A program made the position numbers and the translations under genes. From contig JAJZTH010000005.1 of NCBI GenBank assembly GCA_021849075.1, positions 94,315 through 158,314 on the forward strand: a stretch of DNA of 64,000 nt. Direction: 5' to 3'. This stretch comes from Pseudomonadota bacterium (GTDB taxonomy: Bacteria; Pseudomonadota; Alphaproteobacteria; Sphingomonadales; Sphingomonadaceae). How positions within the stretch are numbered: position 1 is the first letter of the stretch; every line of letters begins with the position of its first letter. Shown here in pieces: positions 9,155 through 18,917 of the stretch. The notes under the pieces were generated by a model. The model saw only the letters and a list, made by a program, of their open reading frames with translations. It had not been told where the DNA came from and did no database searches.

Positions 9155-11704
9155 ATGACACGCCATCTGCCTTCCGCCATCAGCCTGTTCGCGCTGTCCT
9201 GCGCCATGACGGGCGTCGCCGCCGCGCAGGATGCCGTCCCCGGTGATGAAGGGGATGCGATCGTCGTCACCGGACAGCGCGCCCAGTTGCAGCGCTCGAT
9301 CGATCAGAAGCGCGCGGCGTTGGGCATTGTCGACGTTACCGCATCCGACGATATGGGCCAGCTGCCCGACAAGAATGTCGCCGAAGCGGTTGAGCGTCTG
9401 CCCGGCGTCGGCGTGCAATATGATCAGGGCGAGGGGCGCTATGTCGCGGTGCGCGGCGTGCCTTCCAGCCTCAACGGCTACACCATCAACGGTTTCGAGA
9501 TCGGCAATCCCGACGGTCTCGATCGTCGCCTGCCGCTCGACATCTTGTCGGGCCAGTTGCTCAAGCAGGTCGAAGTGGCGAAGGTGAAGACCGCCGACCT
9601 GACCGGGCAGGGCATCGGCGCGACCATCAACCTCGTCACCCAGACCGCCTTCGACTTCGACGATCGCTTCATCTTTCAGGCGAACGGGCAGGTCGGCTGG
9701 CAGGAACTGCGCAAGGGCGACAAGCCGATCAAGGGGGACGTCACTATCGGCACCCGCTTCGGCGCGGATGAACAGTTCGGCATATTGCTGGGCGCCAGCT
9801 ATTCGGACCGCACCTACACCAGCTATGGCCTCTATCCCGACGATTGGGCGCCGGACGCCAACGCCGCGCGCGGGGCAGTACCAATCAACATCAAATATAA
9901 TGATTATCGCCTGAAGCGCGAACGCATTGGTGCGGCCGGATCGTTCGACTGGCGCGGGGAAAATGTGCAGCTTTATGTGCGCGGCATCTATTCCAAGTTC
10001 AGCGAAGATGAATATCGCCAGCGCTTCCGTCTCGATTTCTCGGATATCGACTGGGACGCCAATGGCCTGACCGGACTTGCCTCGACCAGCGAGCAGCGGT
10101 CCGACCTGCGTCTGGAATATAAGGAAAAGTCGGTTCTCTCCATCATGGCCGGCGGCAAGGCGGACCTGAACGACAATTGGTCGCTCGATTTCGGCGCGGC
10201 GCGCACCCGCAATGAAGTGATCGAACCGAATAGCCTCTGGCAGTTTCGCGGCAATCCCGGCGCGGTCGCGGTCGACTTTTCCGACACGCTGTTCAGCGGG
10301 GTGCCGGTCGACGGCTATCTCGATCCATCGGATCTGGGTTTCCGCCAATATTCGCAACAAGATGAATATGGTCTGGAAAAAACCTGGCAGGGCCGGCTCG
10401 ACCTGACCGGCAAGTTGCCCGCCATCGGCCAGAACAGCTTCGTCAAGATCGGCGCCAATGGCCGCTGGACCGACAAGATGTTCGATTCGTCCAACGACGT
10501 CTATGGTCGCGGCACCAGCGCCAACCGCTTCACCCTCAACGGCCTGTCGGGCGACAATGTCATTGTGAAACTGGGCGACGGGCGCAATTATTTCCTCGGC
10601 CCGGTCATCGATGCCGATCTGATCCGCGCCTATACCGACGGCAAGCTGGGCGGCGCGCAGTTCGTGCTCAACACGGCCACCAGCCTCGCCAATGAGACGC
10701 TGAGCGATTTTGACCTCAGCGAAAATGTCTATGCCGGCTATGCAATGGCCAATCTCGATTTCGGGGCGATTGCGCTCACCGCGGGCCTGCGCGTGGAGCG
10801 GACCGAACTCGATATCGACGGTTTTCTGCTGGAAGGAGACGTCGTTACCCCGACGTCGGGCAAGACGCGCTACACCAACTGGCTGCCCAGTCTGGTGGCG
10901 CGCATCACCCCGTCCAGCAACACCGTCTTCCGCCTGGCCTATTCGCGCAGCATCGGCCGGCCGAGCTACGCCGATCTGTCGCCGGGCGGCGCCGTCACGG
11001 TCGAGGGCGCGGACGAAATCAGCGTGTCGAGCGGCAACCCCGCGCTCAAACCCTATGTTGCGGACAATCTCGACATGTCGGCCGAATGGTATTTCGCGCC
11101 CGGCGGACTGCTCAGCATCGGTGCCTTCGCAAAGTTCATCCAGAACCCGATCTTTACCCAAAGCTACACCATTAACGGCGGCAGATTCGGCGGCGTCGCC
11201 TATGACCGCATCAATTTCAGCCAGACGCTGAACGCGGACAAGGGCGATATTATCGGGCTGGAGGCTGCCTATCAGCAGCAATTCACCTTCCTGCCGGGCC
11301 TGCTGTCCGGGCTGGGCGTCAACCTTAACCTGACGCTGATCGATTCGACCCTGCGCATGCCCGAACGGGGCGCCGTCGCTTTTCCCGAACAGTCCAAATT
11401 GCTTTGGGGCGCGCAGCTTTTCTATCAAAAGGGCATCGTCGAGGCGTCGGTCGCCTATCATCACACCGGCCGCGCGCTGTTGGCGGCGGGCGATATTCGT
11501 CTGAACGATCAATATAATGACGACCTGCGTCGTCTGGACGCGAAGATCGGCGTCGACCTGACGAAGAATGTCCGCATCTTCGCCGAAGCGCAGAATCTGA
11601 CCGATGAGCCGACCCGCCAATATCAGGGCGGGGTGCGCGACTGGGTGATCCAGAATGAACGCTATGGCCGCACCTTCTACATGGGCGCGTCGGTAAAGTT
11701 CTGA
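9155..11704 (+). CDS. TonB-dependent outer-membrane receptor
   Basis: An 849-residue outer-membrane active transporter. A signal peptide of about 24 residues ends VAAAQ. A TonB-box-like GDAIVVTGQR follows, then the plug domain (MGQLPDKNVAEAVERLPGV, RYVAVRGV) and a long beta-barrel region. The protein ends in Phe (MGASVKF), as expected for barrel insertion. The DKNVAEAVERLPGV type of plug is common in sphingomonad, Caulobacter and Xanthomonas receptors, many of them for sugars or other organic ligands. The ligand is unknown, and no siderophore genes are adjacent. ATG 9155 follows AAAGGGGA at a suitable distance; an earlier in-frame start would place the signal peptide internally. Confidence 0.93.
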   Translation: MTRHLPSAISLFALSCAMTGVAAAQDAVPGDEGDAIVVTGQRAQLQRSIDQKRAALGIVDVTASDDMGQLPDKNVAEAVERLPGVGVQYDQGEGRYVAVRGVPSSLNGYTINGFEIGNPDGLDRRLPLDILSGQLLKQVEVAKVKTADLTGQGIGATINLVTQTAFDFDDRFIFQANGQVGWQELRKGDKPIKGDVTIGTRFGADEQFGILLGASYSDRTYTSYGLYPDDWAPDANAARGAVPINIKYNDYRLKRERIGAAGSFDWRGENVQLYVRGIYSKFSEDEYRQRFRLDFSDIDWDANGLTGLASTSEQRSDLRLEYKEKSVLSIMAGGKADLNDNWSLDFGAARTRNEVIEPNSLWQFRGNPGAVAVDFSDTLFSGVPVDGYLDPSDLGFRQYSQQDEYGLEKTWQGRLDLTGKLPAIGQNSFVKIGANGRWTDKMFDSSNDVYGRGTSANRFTLNGLSGDNVIVKLGDGRNYFLGPVIDADLIRAYTDGKLGGAQFVLNTATSLANETLSDFDLSENVYAGYAMANLDFGAIALTAGLRVERTELDIDGFLLEGDVVTPTSGKTRYTNWLPSLVARITPSSNTVFRLAYSRSIGRPSYADLSPGGAVTVEGADEISVSSGNPALKPYVADNLDMSAEWYFAPGGLLSIGAFAKFIQNPIFTQSYTINGGRFGGVAYDRINFSQTLNADKGDIIGLEAAYQQQFTFLPGLLSGLGVNLNLTLIDSTLRMPERGAVAFPEQSKLLWGAQLFYQKGIVEASVAYHHTGRALLAAGDIRLNDQYNDDLRRLDAKIGVDLTKNVRIFAEAQNLTDEPTRQYQGGVRDWVIQNERYGRTFYMGASVKF

Positions 11705-11708
11705 ACGC

Positions 11709-11747
11709 ATCGATTGGTCCCTCCCCTCACGGGAGGGACCAATCGAT
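11709..11747. terminator. Perfect 17-bp palindrome between convergent genes
   Basis: Arms 11709-11725 and 11731-11747 pair perfectly around a 5-base loop, between the ends of two convergent genes. There is no T-run, so it may act as a bidirectional terminator through the stem alone or as a transcript stabiliser. Confidence 0.65.
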
Positions 11748-11748
11748 C

Positions 11749-12882
11749 TCATTCCATCGGCGTCAGCTTCAGCATGCGGCCCTGCGATCCGTTGCGGCCA
11801 TCCTCCAGCAGCCACAATGCGCCGTCCGGTCCCTGTTCGACCTCGCGGATGCGCGCGCCCATGTCCCATTGGTCGGCCTTTTCCGCTTTCTCGCCGTCCA
11901 GCTTCACCCGCACCAGGCTCTGGCTGGAAAGCCCGCCGATGAACAGCGATCCCTGCCACATCGGGAAAGCCGTGCCGGTATAATAGAGCAGCCCGCCCGG
12001 CGAAATGACCGGGTTCCAGCTGACCTTGGGCGCTTCATAGCCATCGCCCGCCTTGTGGTCGGGAATGTCGCGGCCGTCATAATGGCTGCCGTTCGACGCA
12101 TTGGGCCAGCCATAGTTGAGACCGGGCTTGATGAGGTTTACCTCGTCCCCGCCTTGCGGTCCCATTTCCTGCTCCCACAAACGGCCATCCTTGTCGAAGG
12201 CCAGCCCCAACAGGTTGCGATGGCCATAGGACCAGATGGCGGGGTTGAAGCCCTTGGCGGCGAGCGGATTGCCCGCCGCCGGCGTGCCATCCAGGTTCAG
12301 GCGCAGCACCTTGCCCAAAGTCGCCTTCGGGTCTTGCGCCGGGTCGAATTTCTGCCGTTCGCCATTGGTGAAGAACAGATATTTGCCGTCGGGCGAGAAA
12401 GCGATGCGCCCGGAATAATGGCCGTTACCCTCGACATAGGGGCTGGCCCGGAAGATGACCTGCACGCCGTCCAGCTTGGTCGTCCCGTCGCTCGCCTGAT
12501 TGAACGCCCCCTTGGCCAGCGCCACGCCCTTCAACCCGTCGCGTTCTTCGGAAAAGCTGAAATAGACCGCCTTGTCCTTGGCGAAGGTGGGTGAAAGCAC
12601 CACGTCCATCAGCGCGCCTTGCCCGGCGCTGTCGGACTTGGGGATGCCCGCGACCGGGATCTTGGTGCCGTTTCCGGGATCGAACAGGATCATCTCGCCC
12701 GCCTTCTCCGTCACCAGCGCGCGGCCGTCGGGCAGGAATGTCATGGCCCAGGGCGAATCGAAATCGGCGATGATCGACGTCTTGAACGGTTTCTCCTGCG
12801 TTGTGGGCGTCTGGCTGTTGGCGCCGTCGCCCGAACAGGCGATCAGGGCTAAGGGGAGGGTGAACATCATCGAATGACGCAT
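11749..12882 (-). CDS. PQQ-dependent sugar dehydrogenase-type lipoprotein
   Basis: A 377-residue beta-propeller protein of the soluble glucose/aldose dehydrogenase family, exported as a lipoprotein (lipobox LIAC at residues 13-16). Family landmarks are the N-terminal DSPWAMTFLPDGRALVTEK, SEERDGL, GHYSGRIAFSPDGKYLFFT, SYGHRNLLGLAFDKDGRLW with the catalytic-region His, QEMGPQGGDEVNLI, and GLNYGWP. These enzymes use pyrroloquinoline quinone and Ca2+ to oxidise sugars in the periplasm; actual substrate and cofactor use are inferred. Two in-frame Met codons at residues 5 and 6 are alternative starts. It converges with the TonB receptor, so a functional link is possible but unproven. Confidence 0.88.
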   Translation of the reverse strand: MRHSMMFTLPLALIACSGDGANSQTPTTQEKPFKTSIIADFDSPWAMTFLPDGRALVTEKAGEMILFDPGNGTKIPVAGIPKSDSAGQGALMDVVLSPTFAKDKAVYFSFSEERDGLKGVALAKGAFNQASDGTTKLDGVQVIFRASPYVEGNGHYSGRIAFSPDGKYLFFTNGERQKFDPAQDPKATLGKVLRLNLDGTPAAGNPLAAKGFNPAIWSYGHRNLLGLAFDKDGRLWEQEMGPQGGDEVNLIKPGLNYGWPNASNGSHYDGRDIPDHKAGDGYEAPKVSWNPVISPGGLLYYTGTAFPMWQGSLFIGGLSSQSLVRVKLDGEKAEKADQWDMGARIREVEQGPDGALWLLEDGRNGSQGRMLKLTPME

Positions 12883-12894
12883 TGTTTCTTGTCT

Positions 12895-12994
12895 CCGTTC
12901 GCCCTGAGCCTGTCGAAGGGCCGTACTTCTCTTCTTAAAAAGAATGTGAAGGGCTTCGACAAGCTCTCCTGAGCCTGTGAAAAGGGCCGAACGG
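12895..12994. repeat. Inverted repeat pair (TGAGCCTGTCGAAGG family), copy 1
   Basis: The unit opens with CCGTTCGCCCTGAGCCTGTC and closes with a facing, slightly degenerate copy ending GAACGG. It lies between the PQQ dehydrogenase start and rimP. Related copies are at 38054-38240 and 54983-55107. It resembles the REP-like elements scattered through sphingomonad and other proteobacterial chromosomes. Confidence 0.85.
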
Positions 12995-13135
12995 AAATGA
13001 GTGATGATTAAATTTGTTGCAGATTTTTCGCAGCCCGCCTATATCGGCAATGCTTCCTTACATCGTCAAACATGTCAGGGTCGCGGGCAACAGCTCGCGG
13101 CGCGGAAGTCCACATATCTGGTACATGGAGACTGC

Positions 13136-13660
13136 ATGGCGGACATCGCCGAACTGACCGCATTGATCGAACCCGAAGTGAAGGCTTTGGGCTTTGAACT
13201 CGTGCGTATCAAGCTGTTCGGGTCGGGCGATGAATATACGCTTCAGATCATGGCCGAAAATCCCAAGACCAAGCAGCTTGTGATCGAAGATTGCGCCACC
13301 ATCTCGCGCCGCATTTCGGACGTGATGGACGAAGTCGACCCGATCGAGGAAGCCTATCGTCTGGAAGTGAGTTCGCCCGGTATCGATCGGCCGCTGACCC
13401 GCCTGCACGATTTTCTCGAATGGGCCGGGCATGAGGCGAAGATCGCCGCGACCGAACTGGTCGAAGGGCGCAAGAGCTTTCGCGGCATTCTGGACGGCGT
13501 CGATGGCGAAGATATTCTCTTCACCGACGCCAAGGCCGGGGCCGTTTCCATTCCGTTCGCTCTGGTCGGCGAAGCCAAGCTATTGCTGACCGATCGACTG
13601 ATTTCTGCTACCATGCCGCTCTCTTCCGATGGGGCGGATGAATTTGAAACCGAAGAATAA
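13136..13660 (+). CDS. rimP: Ribosome maturation factor RimP
   Basis: RimP assists late 30S subunit assembly. The 174-residue protein has the N-terminal domain (IEPEVKALGFELVRIKLFG; ISRRISDVMDEVDPI; LEVSSPGIDRPL, the family signature) and a small C-terminal SH3-like domain (GRKSFRGILDGVDGED). I chose ATG 13136, preceded by GGAG at 13127-13130, rather than the longer open frame from 13001, whose N-terminal part lacks family similarity. It heads the rimP-nusA-ylxR-infB transcription unit, with only 14 bases before nusA. Confidence 0.95.
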   Translation: MADIAELTALIEPEVKALGFELVRIKLFGSGDEYTLQIMAENPKTKQLVIEDCATISRRISDVMDEVDPIEEAYRLEVSSPGIDRPLTRLHDFLEWAGHEAKIAATELVEGRKSFRGILDGVDGEDILFTDAKAGAVSIPFALVGEAKLLLTDRLISATMPLSSDGADEFETEE

Positions 13661-13674
13661 GGGTTCATAAAGTC

Positions 13675-15246
13675 ATGGCCAACGCCATTTCCGCCAATCG
13701 GGCCGAACTGATCGCCATCGCCAATTCGGTGGCCAGCGAAAAGATGATCGACAAGGCCATCGTCATCGAGGCGATGGAAGACGCGATTCAGCGCGCCGCG
13801 CGCGCCCGTTACGGCGCCGAAAACGACATTCGTGCGAAATTGGACCCGGACAGCGGCGACCTGCGCCTGTGGCGCGTGGTCGAAGTGGTCGACACGGTTG
13901 AGGATTATTTCAAGCAGGTCGACCTCAAGCAGGCCGCCAAGCTGAAGAAGGACGCCGTCGTCGGCGACTTCATCGTCGATCCGCTGCCCGCCATCGATCT
14001 GGGCCGCATCGATGCCCAGTCGGCCAAGCAGGTCATCTTCCAGAAGGTCCGCGACGCCGAGCGTGAGCGCCAGCATGAAGAATATAAGGACCGCGTGGGT
14101 GAAATCATCACCGGCGTCGTCAAGTCGGTCGAATTTGGTCATGTCGTCGTCAATCTGGGCCGCGCCGAAGGCGTGATCCGCCGCGATCAGCAGATCCCGC
14201 GCGAAGTCGTCCGCGTCGGCGATCGCATCCGCTCGGTCGTGCTGAACGTGCGCCGCGAAAATCGCGGCCCGCAGATTTTCCTCAGCCGCGCGCACCCCGA
14301 ATTCATGAAGAAGCTGTTCGCGCAGGAAGTCCCCGAAATCTATGATGGCGTCATCACCATCATGGCCGCCGCCCGCGATCCGGGTTCGCGCGCCAAGATC
14401 GGCGTCATCAGCCGTGACAGCAGCATCGACCCGGTCGGCGCCTGCGTCGGCATGAAGGGCAGCCGCGTTCAGGCCGTCGTGCAGGAAATGCAGGGCGAAA
14501 AGATCGACATCATCCCCTGGTCGGAAGATACGGCGACCTTCGTCGTCAACGCGCTTCAGCCTGCCCAGGTCGCCCGCGTCGTCATCGATGAAGAAGAAGA
14601 GCGCATCGAAGTCGTCGTTCCCGACGATCAGCTGTCGCTCGCCATCGGCCGTCGTGGCCAGAATGTCCGCCTCGCCAGCCAGCTGACCGGCAAGGCGATC
14701 GACATCATGACCGAAGCCGACGCCAGCGAAAAGCGCCAGAAGGAATTCGTCGCCCGTTCCGAACTGTTCCAGAACGAACTGGATGTGGATGAAACGCTCT
14801 CGCAGCTGCTGGTGGCCGAAGGCTTTGGCGAACTGGAAGAAGTCGCCTATGTCAGCGTCGAGGAACTGGCCGCGATCGAGGGCTTCGACGAAGACCTCGC
14901 CGCCGAATTGCAGAGCCGCGCGCAGGAAGCGCTCGACCGTCGTGAACAGGCCGCGCGCGAAGAGCGTCAGGCGCTGGGCGTCGAGGATGCTCTGGCCGAC
15001 ATGCCGCATCTGACCGAAGCGATGCTGGTCACGCTGGGCAAGGCGGGCGTCAAGACGCTCGACGATCTGGCCGACCTCGCCACCGACGAACTGGTGCAGA
15101 AGAAGCGCATCGACCAGCGTCGCCGCAAGTCCGACAGCAGCAGCGACGACAAGGGCGGCATCCTGGCGGCCTATGGCCTGTCCGACGAGCAGGGCAATGA
15201 GATCATCATGGCCGCCCGCGCCCACTGGTTCGAAGAGGAAGCATAA
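13675..15246 (+). CDS. nusA: Transcription termination/antitermination protein NusA
   Basis: NusA binds RNA polymerase and nascent RNA and modulates pausing, termination and antitermination. The 523 residues contain an N-terminal RNAP-binding domain, an S1 domain at about 137-200 (TGVVKSVEFGHVVVNLG), and two KH domains at about 230-350 (DPVGACVGMKGSRVQ, AIGRRGQNVRLASQLTG). A C-terminal region follows with two acidic helix-hairpin-helix repeats (LLVAEGFGELEEVAYV, MLVTLGKAGVKTLDDLA) and a tail ending WFEEEA. This is the long alphaproteobacterial form. It is co-directional with rimP and the ylxR-type gene. Confidence 0.98.
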   Translation: MANAISANRAELIAIANSVASEKMIDKAIVIEAMEDAIQRAARARYGAENDIRAKLDPDSGDLRLWRVVEVVDTVEDYFKQVDLKQAAKLKKDAVVGDFIVDPLPAIDLGRIDAQSAKQVIFQKVRDAERERQHEEYKDRVGEIITGVVKSVEFGHVVVNLGRAEGVIRRDQQIPREVVRVGDRIRSVVLNVRRENRGPQIFLSRAHPEFMKKLFAQEVPEIYDGVITIMAAARDPGSRAKIGVISRDSSIDPVGACVGMKGSRVQAVVQEMQGEKIDIIPWSEDTATFVVNALQPAQVARVVIDEEEERIEVVVPDDQLSLAIGRRGQNVRLASQLTGKAIDIMTEADASEKRQKEFVARSELFQNELDVDETLSQLLVAEGFGELEEVAYVSVEELAAIEGFDEDLAAELQSRAQEALDRREQAAREERQALGVEDALADMPHLTEAMLVTLGKAGVKTLDDLADLATDELVQKKRIDQRRRKSDSSSDDKGGILAAYGLSDEQGNEIIMAARAHWFEEEA

Positions 15247-15358
15247 GTCTCCATGGCTGTTTTCGATATCCGTCCGGCTGCTCTTGGCTGGTCGCTCGTG
15301 GAGCGGCCGGGGCGGCGGACGGCTGTCGGTTTTGGCTCTCAACCAAGGGAGGACGCCA

Positions 15359-15448
15359 ATGTTGCGGACACTCCCCGATGAGAGAATAAAGCTTCTCGAC
15401 AGCGTCGGTCTTGCCCTTTCATCCGTTTTGGCGGAGGGGCGCGCATGA
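15359..15448 (+). CDS. Candidate 29-residue peptide coupled to the YlxR-L7Ae gene
   Basis: A short frame, ATG 15359 to TGA 15446-15448, encodes MLRTLPDERIKLLDSVGL and eleven further residues. It has an excellent ribosome-binding site (AAGGGAGGA at 15346-15354, 5-base spacer). Its stop overlaps the next gene's start as ATGA, the usual signature of translational coupling. It fills the otherwise empty 198-base gap after nusA. It could be a leader peptide, the remnant of a longer gene, or chance. I recognise no family. No conservation evidence is available here. Confidence 0.4.
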   Translation: MLRTLPDERIKLLDSVGLALSSVLAEGRA

Positions 15449-16107
15449 CCGAACGCAAATGCATATTGACCGGCGACCGCGCCGATCCCGAAACGCTGGT
15501 CCGTCTGGCCATTGGCCCGGAAGGACAGGTTCTCCCCGATATCCGCGCCAAGGCGCCGGGGCGGGGCGCCTGGATCGGCGTGTCGCGCGCCGAGCTTGAA
15601 GCGGCTCTGGCCAAGGGCAAGCTGCGCGGCGCGCTGGCGCGCTCCTTCAAGGACGGCGATCTTCAGATTCCCGATACCCTGCCGGCCCTGATCGAGGATG
15701 GGTTACGCAAGGCGCTGCTCGATCGGCTGGGGCTGGAGGCGAAGGCGTCCATGCTGCTGACCGGATCGGAAAAGATCGACGTCGCCTGTCGCAAGGGACA
15801 GGTGCAGTTGCTGCTACATGCTGCCGATGCGGCGGCGGACGGCAACCGTAAACTGGATCAGGCGCTGCGCGTCGGTAAGGAAGCGGAAGGCACGGATTTG
15901 GCAGGCATCACCTTGCCTGTGGACCGCGATGCCCTATCTATGGCAATGGGGCGCGACAATGTCGTCCATATCGCGGTGACCGACTCGCGGGCAGCTTCGC
16001 GCCTGCGCGCGGCCATAGGCCGCTTGGAAAGCTATCTGGGTTGCGCTAACGGAGCGTCCGTGCATGGGGAGCATGTCTCCGCTGATGCGCCGGGCGTTCT
16101 GGAATGA
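15445..16107 (+). CDS. YlxR (DUF448)/L7Ae-like RNA-binding fusion protein
   Basis: A 220-residue protein in the nusA-infB intergenic position where ylxR is normally found. Residues 1-85 form the YlxR domain, with the family signature RKCILTGD near the start and GRGAWIGVSRAEL. In Bacillus this domain (RnpM) binds and modulates RNase P. Residues about 95-190 resemble a ribosomal L7Ae/L30e-type fold (LLTGSEKIDVACRKGQVQLL, HAADAA), as seen in alphaproteobacterial fusions. A role in RNA binding near ribosome biogenesis is likely; the precise target is unknown. The start overlaps the stop of a candidate 29-residue upstream frame. Confidence 0.87.
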   Translation: MTERKCILTGDRADPETLVRLAIGPEGQVLPDIRAKAPGRGAWIGVSRAELEAALAKGKLRGALARSFKDGDLQIPDTLPALIEDGLRKALLDRLGLEAKASMLLTGSEKIDVACRKGQVQLLLHAADAAADGNRKLDQALRVGKEAEGTDLAGITLPVDRDALSMAMGRDNVVHIAVTDSRAASRLRAAIGRLESYLGCANGASVHGEHVSADAPGVLE

Positions 16108-16209
16108 GCATATCGCTCTGACGGGCACGGGCCGGAATGGCATCGAAGAATATAGGGCGTCGGCGGGCCTATCCGGCCGAAGCGGAAGTGAAGGGTTAAG
16201 TTCGATCAT

Positions 16210-18837
16210 ATGAGTGACAGCAAGGAAGACAAGCCGGTTCTGGGTCGCAAGCCGCTGGGCATCAAGCGGACCGTTGAATCCGGCCAGGTGCAGCAGCAGT
16301 TCAGCCATGGCCGCAAGAATACGGTCGTGGTTGAGGTGAAGCGGCGCCGCGTCCTGGGCAAGCCCGGTGAGACGACCGGTGGCGCTCCTGCGGCTGCGCC
16401 CCAGGTAGAGCCTGCGCCCGCCGCACCCGCGCCCGCAGCGCCCCGTCCGGCCGCGCCCGCGCCGCAACAGCCGCAGGCCCGCGCGCCGCAGCCCGCCCCG
16501 GTGCGGCACACGCCGCCGCAAAGCCTGATGTCGCGTCAGGAATTGCAGGCCAAGTTGCTGCGCGAAGCGGAAGAAGCCCGCATGAACGCGCTGGAGGATG
16601 CCCGTCGTCGTGAAGACGCCGCGCGCCTTGCCGCCAGCGAAGAAGAAAAGCGTCGCGCCGAAGAGAATCGCCAGGCCGCCGAAAATGCCGAGGCGCAAGC
16701 CGCGCGTCAGGCTGAAGAAGCCGCAAAGGCCGCCGAGGAAGCTGCAAAGGCGCCTGCGCCTGCGCCGGTGGAAGAGGCTGCGCCCGTCGCCGCCGCACCG
16801 GTTGAGGCTGCCGCCCCTGTCGAGGCGAAGCCCGCGACCACGGCGTCCACCATGCCGCCGCCGCGCCGCTTCACCCCGGTTGCGCCGATCAAGCGCCCCG
16901 AACCGGCCAAGCCCGATCGCGCCAAGAAGGGCGAGGATAATCGTCGCCAGGCTGGCAAGCTGACCGTGACCAAGGCTCTGGCCGATGATGACAGCGCCCG
17001 CGCCCGTTCGCTCGCCGCGCTGAAGCGTGCGCGTGAAAAGGAACGCCGCGCCCATTATTCGGGCGGTTCCAAGACCCGCGAAAAGCAGTCGCGCGATGTG
17101 ATCGTGCCCGAAAGCATCACCGTTCAGGAACTTGCCAACCGTATGGCCGAAAAGGGCGCGGATCTGGTCAAGTCGCTGTTCAAGATGGGCACGGCCGTTA
17201 CGCTCAACCAGTCGATCGATCAGGATACGGCGGAACTGCTGGTGGAAGAATTTGGCCACCGCATCCAGCGCGTGTCCGATGCCGACGTCGAAATCGGCAT
17301 GGAAGGCGAGATCGACGCATTCGAAACGCTCAAGCCCCGCGCCCCGGTCGTCACCATCATGGGCCATGTCGACCATGGCAAGACCTCGCTGCTCGACGCG
17401 CTGCGCGGGACCGATGTGGTTGCCGGCGAAAGCGGCGGCATCACCCAGCATATCGGCGCCTATCAGGTGAAGACCAAGGGCGGTGACGTCATCACCTTCC
17501 TCGATACGCCGGGCCATGAAGCTTTCTCGGAAATGCGCGCCCGCGGCGCCAACGTCACCGACATCGTCATCCTGGTGGTGGCGGCCGACGACGGTCTGAT
17601 GCCGCAGACGGTGGAAGCCATCAACCACACCAAGGCCGCTGGCGTGCCGATGATCGTTGCGATCAACAAGTGCGACAAGCCCGAAGCCAATCCCCAGAAG
17701 GTGCGTGAGCGCCTGCTGAGCGAAGAGGTCGTGGTCGAGGATATGGGCGGCGACGTTCAGGACGTGGAAGTGTCGGCGCTCAAGAAGACCGGCCTTGACG
17801 AACTGATCGAGAAGATCCTGCTCCAGGCCGAAGTCATGGAACTGACCGCCAATCCCGATCGCGCCGCCGAAGGCAATGTGATCGAGGCGCAGCTGGACAA
17901 GGGTCGTGGCGCCGTCGCCACCGTGCTGGTCCGCAAGGGCACGCTCAAGATTGGCGACACCTTCGTCATCGGGTCGGAAAGCGGCAAGGTCCGCGCGATG
18001 ATCAATGACAAGGGGCAGCAGGTGAAGCTTGCCGGTCCCTCTACCCCGGTCGAGGTGCTGGGCCTGTCGGGCGTGCCGATGGCGGGTGATCAGCTCACCG
18101 TCGTCGAAAACGAAGCTCGCGCTCGCGAAGTCGCCGCCTATCGTCAGGAACTGGCGACCCGCAAGCGCACCACGGCTGCGCCCACCAGCTTCGAGAATAT
18201 GTTCTCGGCGCTCAGCACCAAGGTCATCGAATATCCGGTGGTGGTGAAGGGCGATGTGCAGGGTTCGGTCGAAGCGATCGTGTCCTCGCTCAACAAGATC
18301 TCGACCGACGAGATCAAGGTGCGCATCCTGCATTCGGGTGTCGGCGCGATCACCGAAAGCGACGTTACGCTGGCCGCCGCCAGCCGCGCGCCGCTGATCG
18401 GCTTCAATGTCCGTCCCAACGCCAAGGCGCGTCAACTGGCGGAGCGCGAGAAGATTTCGCTGCGCTATTATGATGTGATCTACGACCTTCTTGAAGAAGT
18501 GCGTGGCGAAATGGCGGGTCAGCTGGCGCCCGAGCGCATCGAAACGATCGTGGGTCGTGCCGAAGTGCTTCAGGTGTTCCCGGCCGGCAAGAAGGACAAG
18601 GCGGCTGGTCTGCTCGTCCTCGACGGCATCATCCGCAAGGGTCTGGCCGCGCGCCTTACCCGCGACGATGTCATCGTGTCGCGCACCAACATCGCCTCGC
18701 TGCGCCGCTTCAAGGACGATGTGTCCGAAGTGCGCGCCGGTATGGAATGCGGTGCGGTCCTTCAGGACACCAACGACATCAAGGCTGGCGACACGCTCGA
18801 ACTGTTCGAAGTCGAGGAGCGCGCCCGCACGCTGTAA
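16210..18837 (+). CDS. infB: Translation initiation factor IF-2
   Basis: IF-2 is the GTPase that places fMet-tRNA on the 30S subunit and promotes 50S joining. The 875-residue protein has a long low-complexity Ala/Pro/Glu-rich N terminus (about 60-250) with a coiled-coil-like stretch rich in [11 protein letters not shown]. The IF2_N-like region comes next, then the G domain: G1 GHVDHGKTS at 385-393, DTPGHEAF near 432 and NKCD near 486. The beta-barrel and C-terminal fMet-tRNA-binding domains end near [11 protein letters not shown]. Length and order match alphaproteobacterial IF-2. A hairpin terminator follows the stop. Confidence 0.98.
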   Translation: MSDSKEDKPVLGRKPLGIKRTVESGQVQQQFSHGRKNTVVVEVKRRRVLGKPGETTGGAPAAAPQVEPAPAAPAPAAPRPAAPAPQQPQARAPQPAPVRHTPPQSLMSRQELQAKLLREAEEARMNALEDARRREDAARLAASEEEKRRAEENRQAAENAEAQAARQAEEAAKAAEEAAKAPAPAPVEEAAPVAAAPVEAAAPVEAKPATTASTMPPPRRFTPVAPIKRPEPAKPDRAKKGEDNRRQAGKLTVTKALADDDSARARSLAALKRAREKERRAHYSGGSKTREKQSRDVIVPESITVQELANRMAEKGADLVKSLFKMGTAVTLNQSIDQDTAELLVEEFGHRIQRVSDADVEIGMEGEIDAFETLKPRAPVVTIMGHVDHGKTSLLDALRGTDVVAGESGGITQHIGAYQVKTKGGDVITFLDTPGHEAFSEMRARGANVTDIVILVVAADDGLMPQTVEAINHTKAAGVPMIVAINKCDKPEANPQKVRERLLSEEVVVEDMGGDVQDVEVSALKKTGLDELIEKILLQAEVMELTANPDRAAEGNVIEAQLDKGRGAVATVLVRKGTLKIGDTFVIGSESGKVRAMINDKGQQVKLAGPSTPVEVLGLSGVPMAGDQLTVVENEARAREVAAYRQELATRKRTTAAPTSFENMFSALSTKVIEYPVVVKGDVQGSVEAIVSSLNKISTDEIKVRILHSGVGAITESDVTLAAASRAPLIGFNVRPNAKARQLAEREKISLRYYDVIYDLLEEVRGEMAGQLAPERIETIVGRAEVLQVFPAGKKDKAAGLLVLDGIIRKGLAARLTRDDVIVSRTNIASLRRFKDDVSEVRAGMECGAVLQDTNDIKAGDTLELFEVEERARTL

Positions 18838-18846
18838 ATTTGTAAC

Positions 18847-18892
18847 GGCCGGTCAGAGAAATGTAGCTGTCAGTTATATTTCTTGACCGGCC
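18847..18892 (+). terminator. Hairpin terminator after infB
   Basis: GGCCGGTCA faces TGACCGGCC, extended by AGAAAT/ATTTCT with one bulged base, followed by TTT. It separates infB from the toxin-antitoxin pair that precedes rbfA. Confidence 0.7.
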
Positions 18893-18917
18893 TTTGCTGT
18901 CTATATAGTTTGCGCAT

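Noticed and set aside
15253..15381. Alternative 42-codon frame MAVFDIRPAALGW... after nusA
   Set aside because: Poor ribosome-binding spacing and overlaps the better-supported 29-codon frame; no recognisable motif.
15934..18435. Very long minus-strand open frame (833 codons) opposite infB
   Set aside because: Lies antisense to a certain IF-2 gene; high GC with strong third-position bias leaves antisense frames open. Translation is low-complexity Arg/His/Gly-rich.
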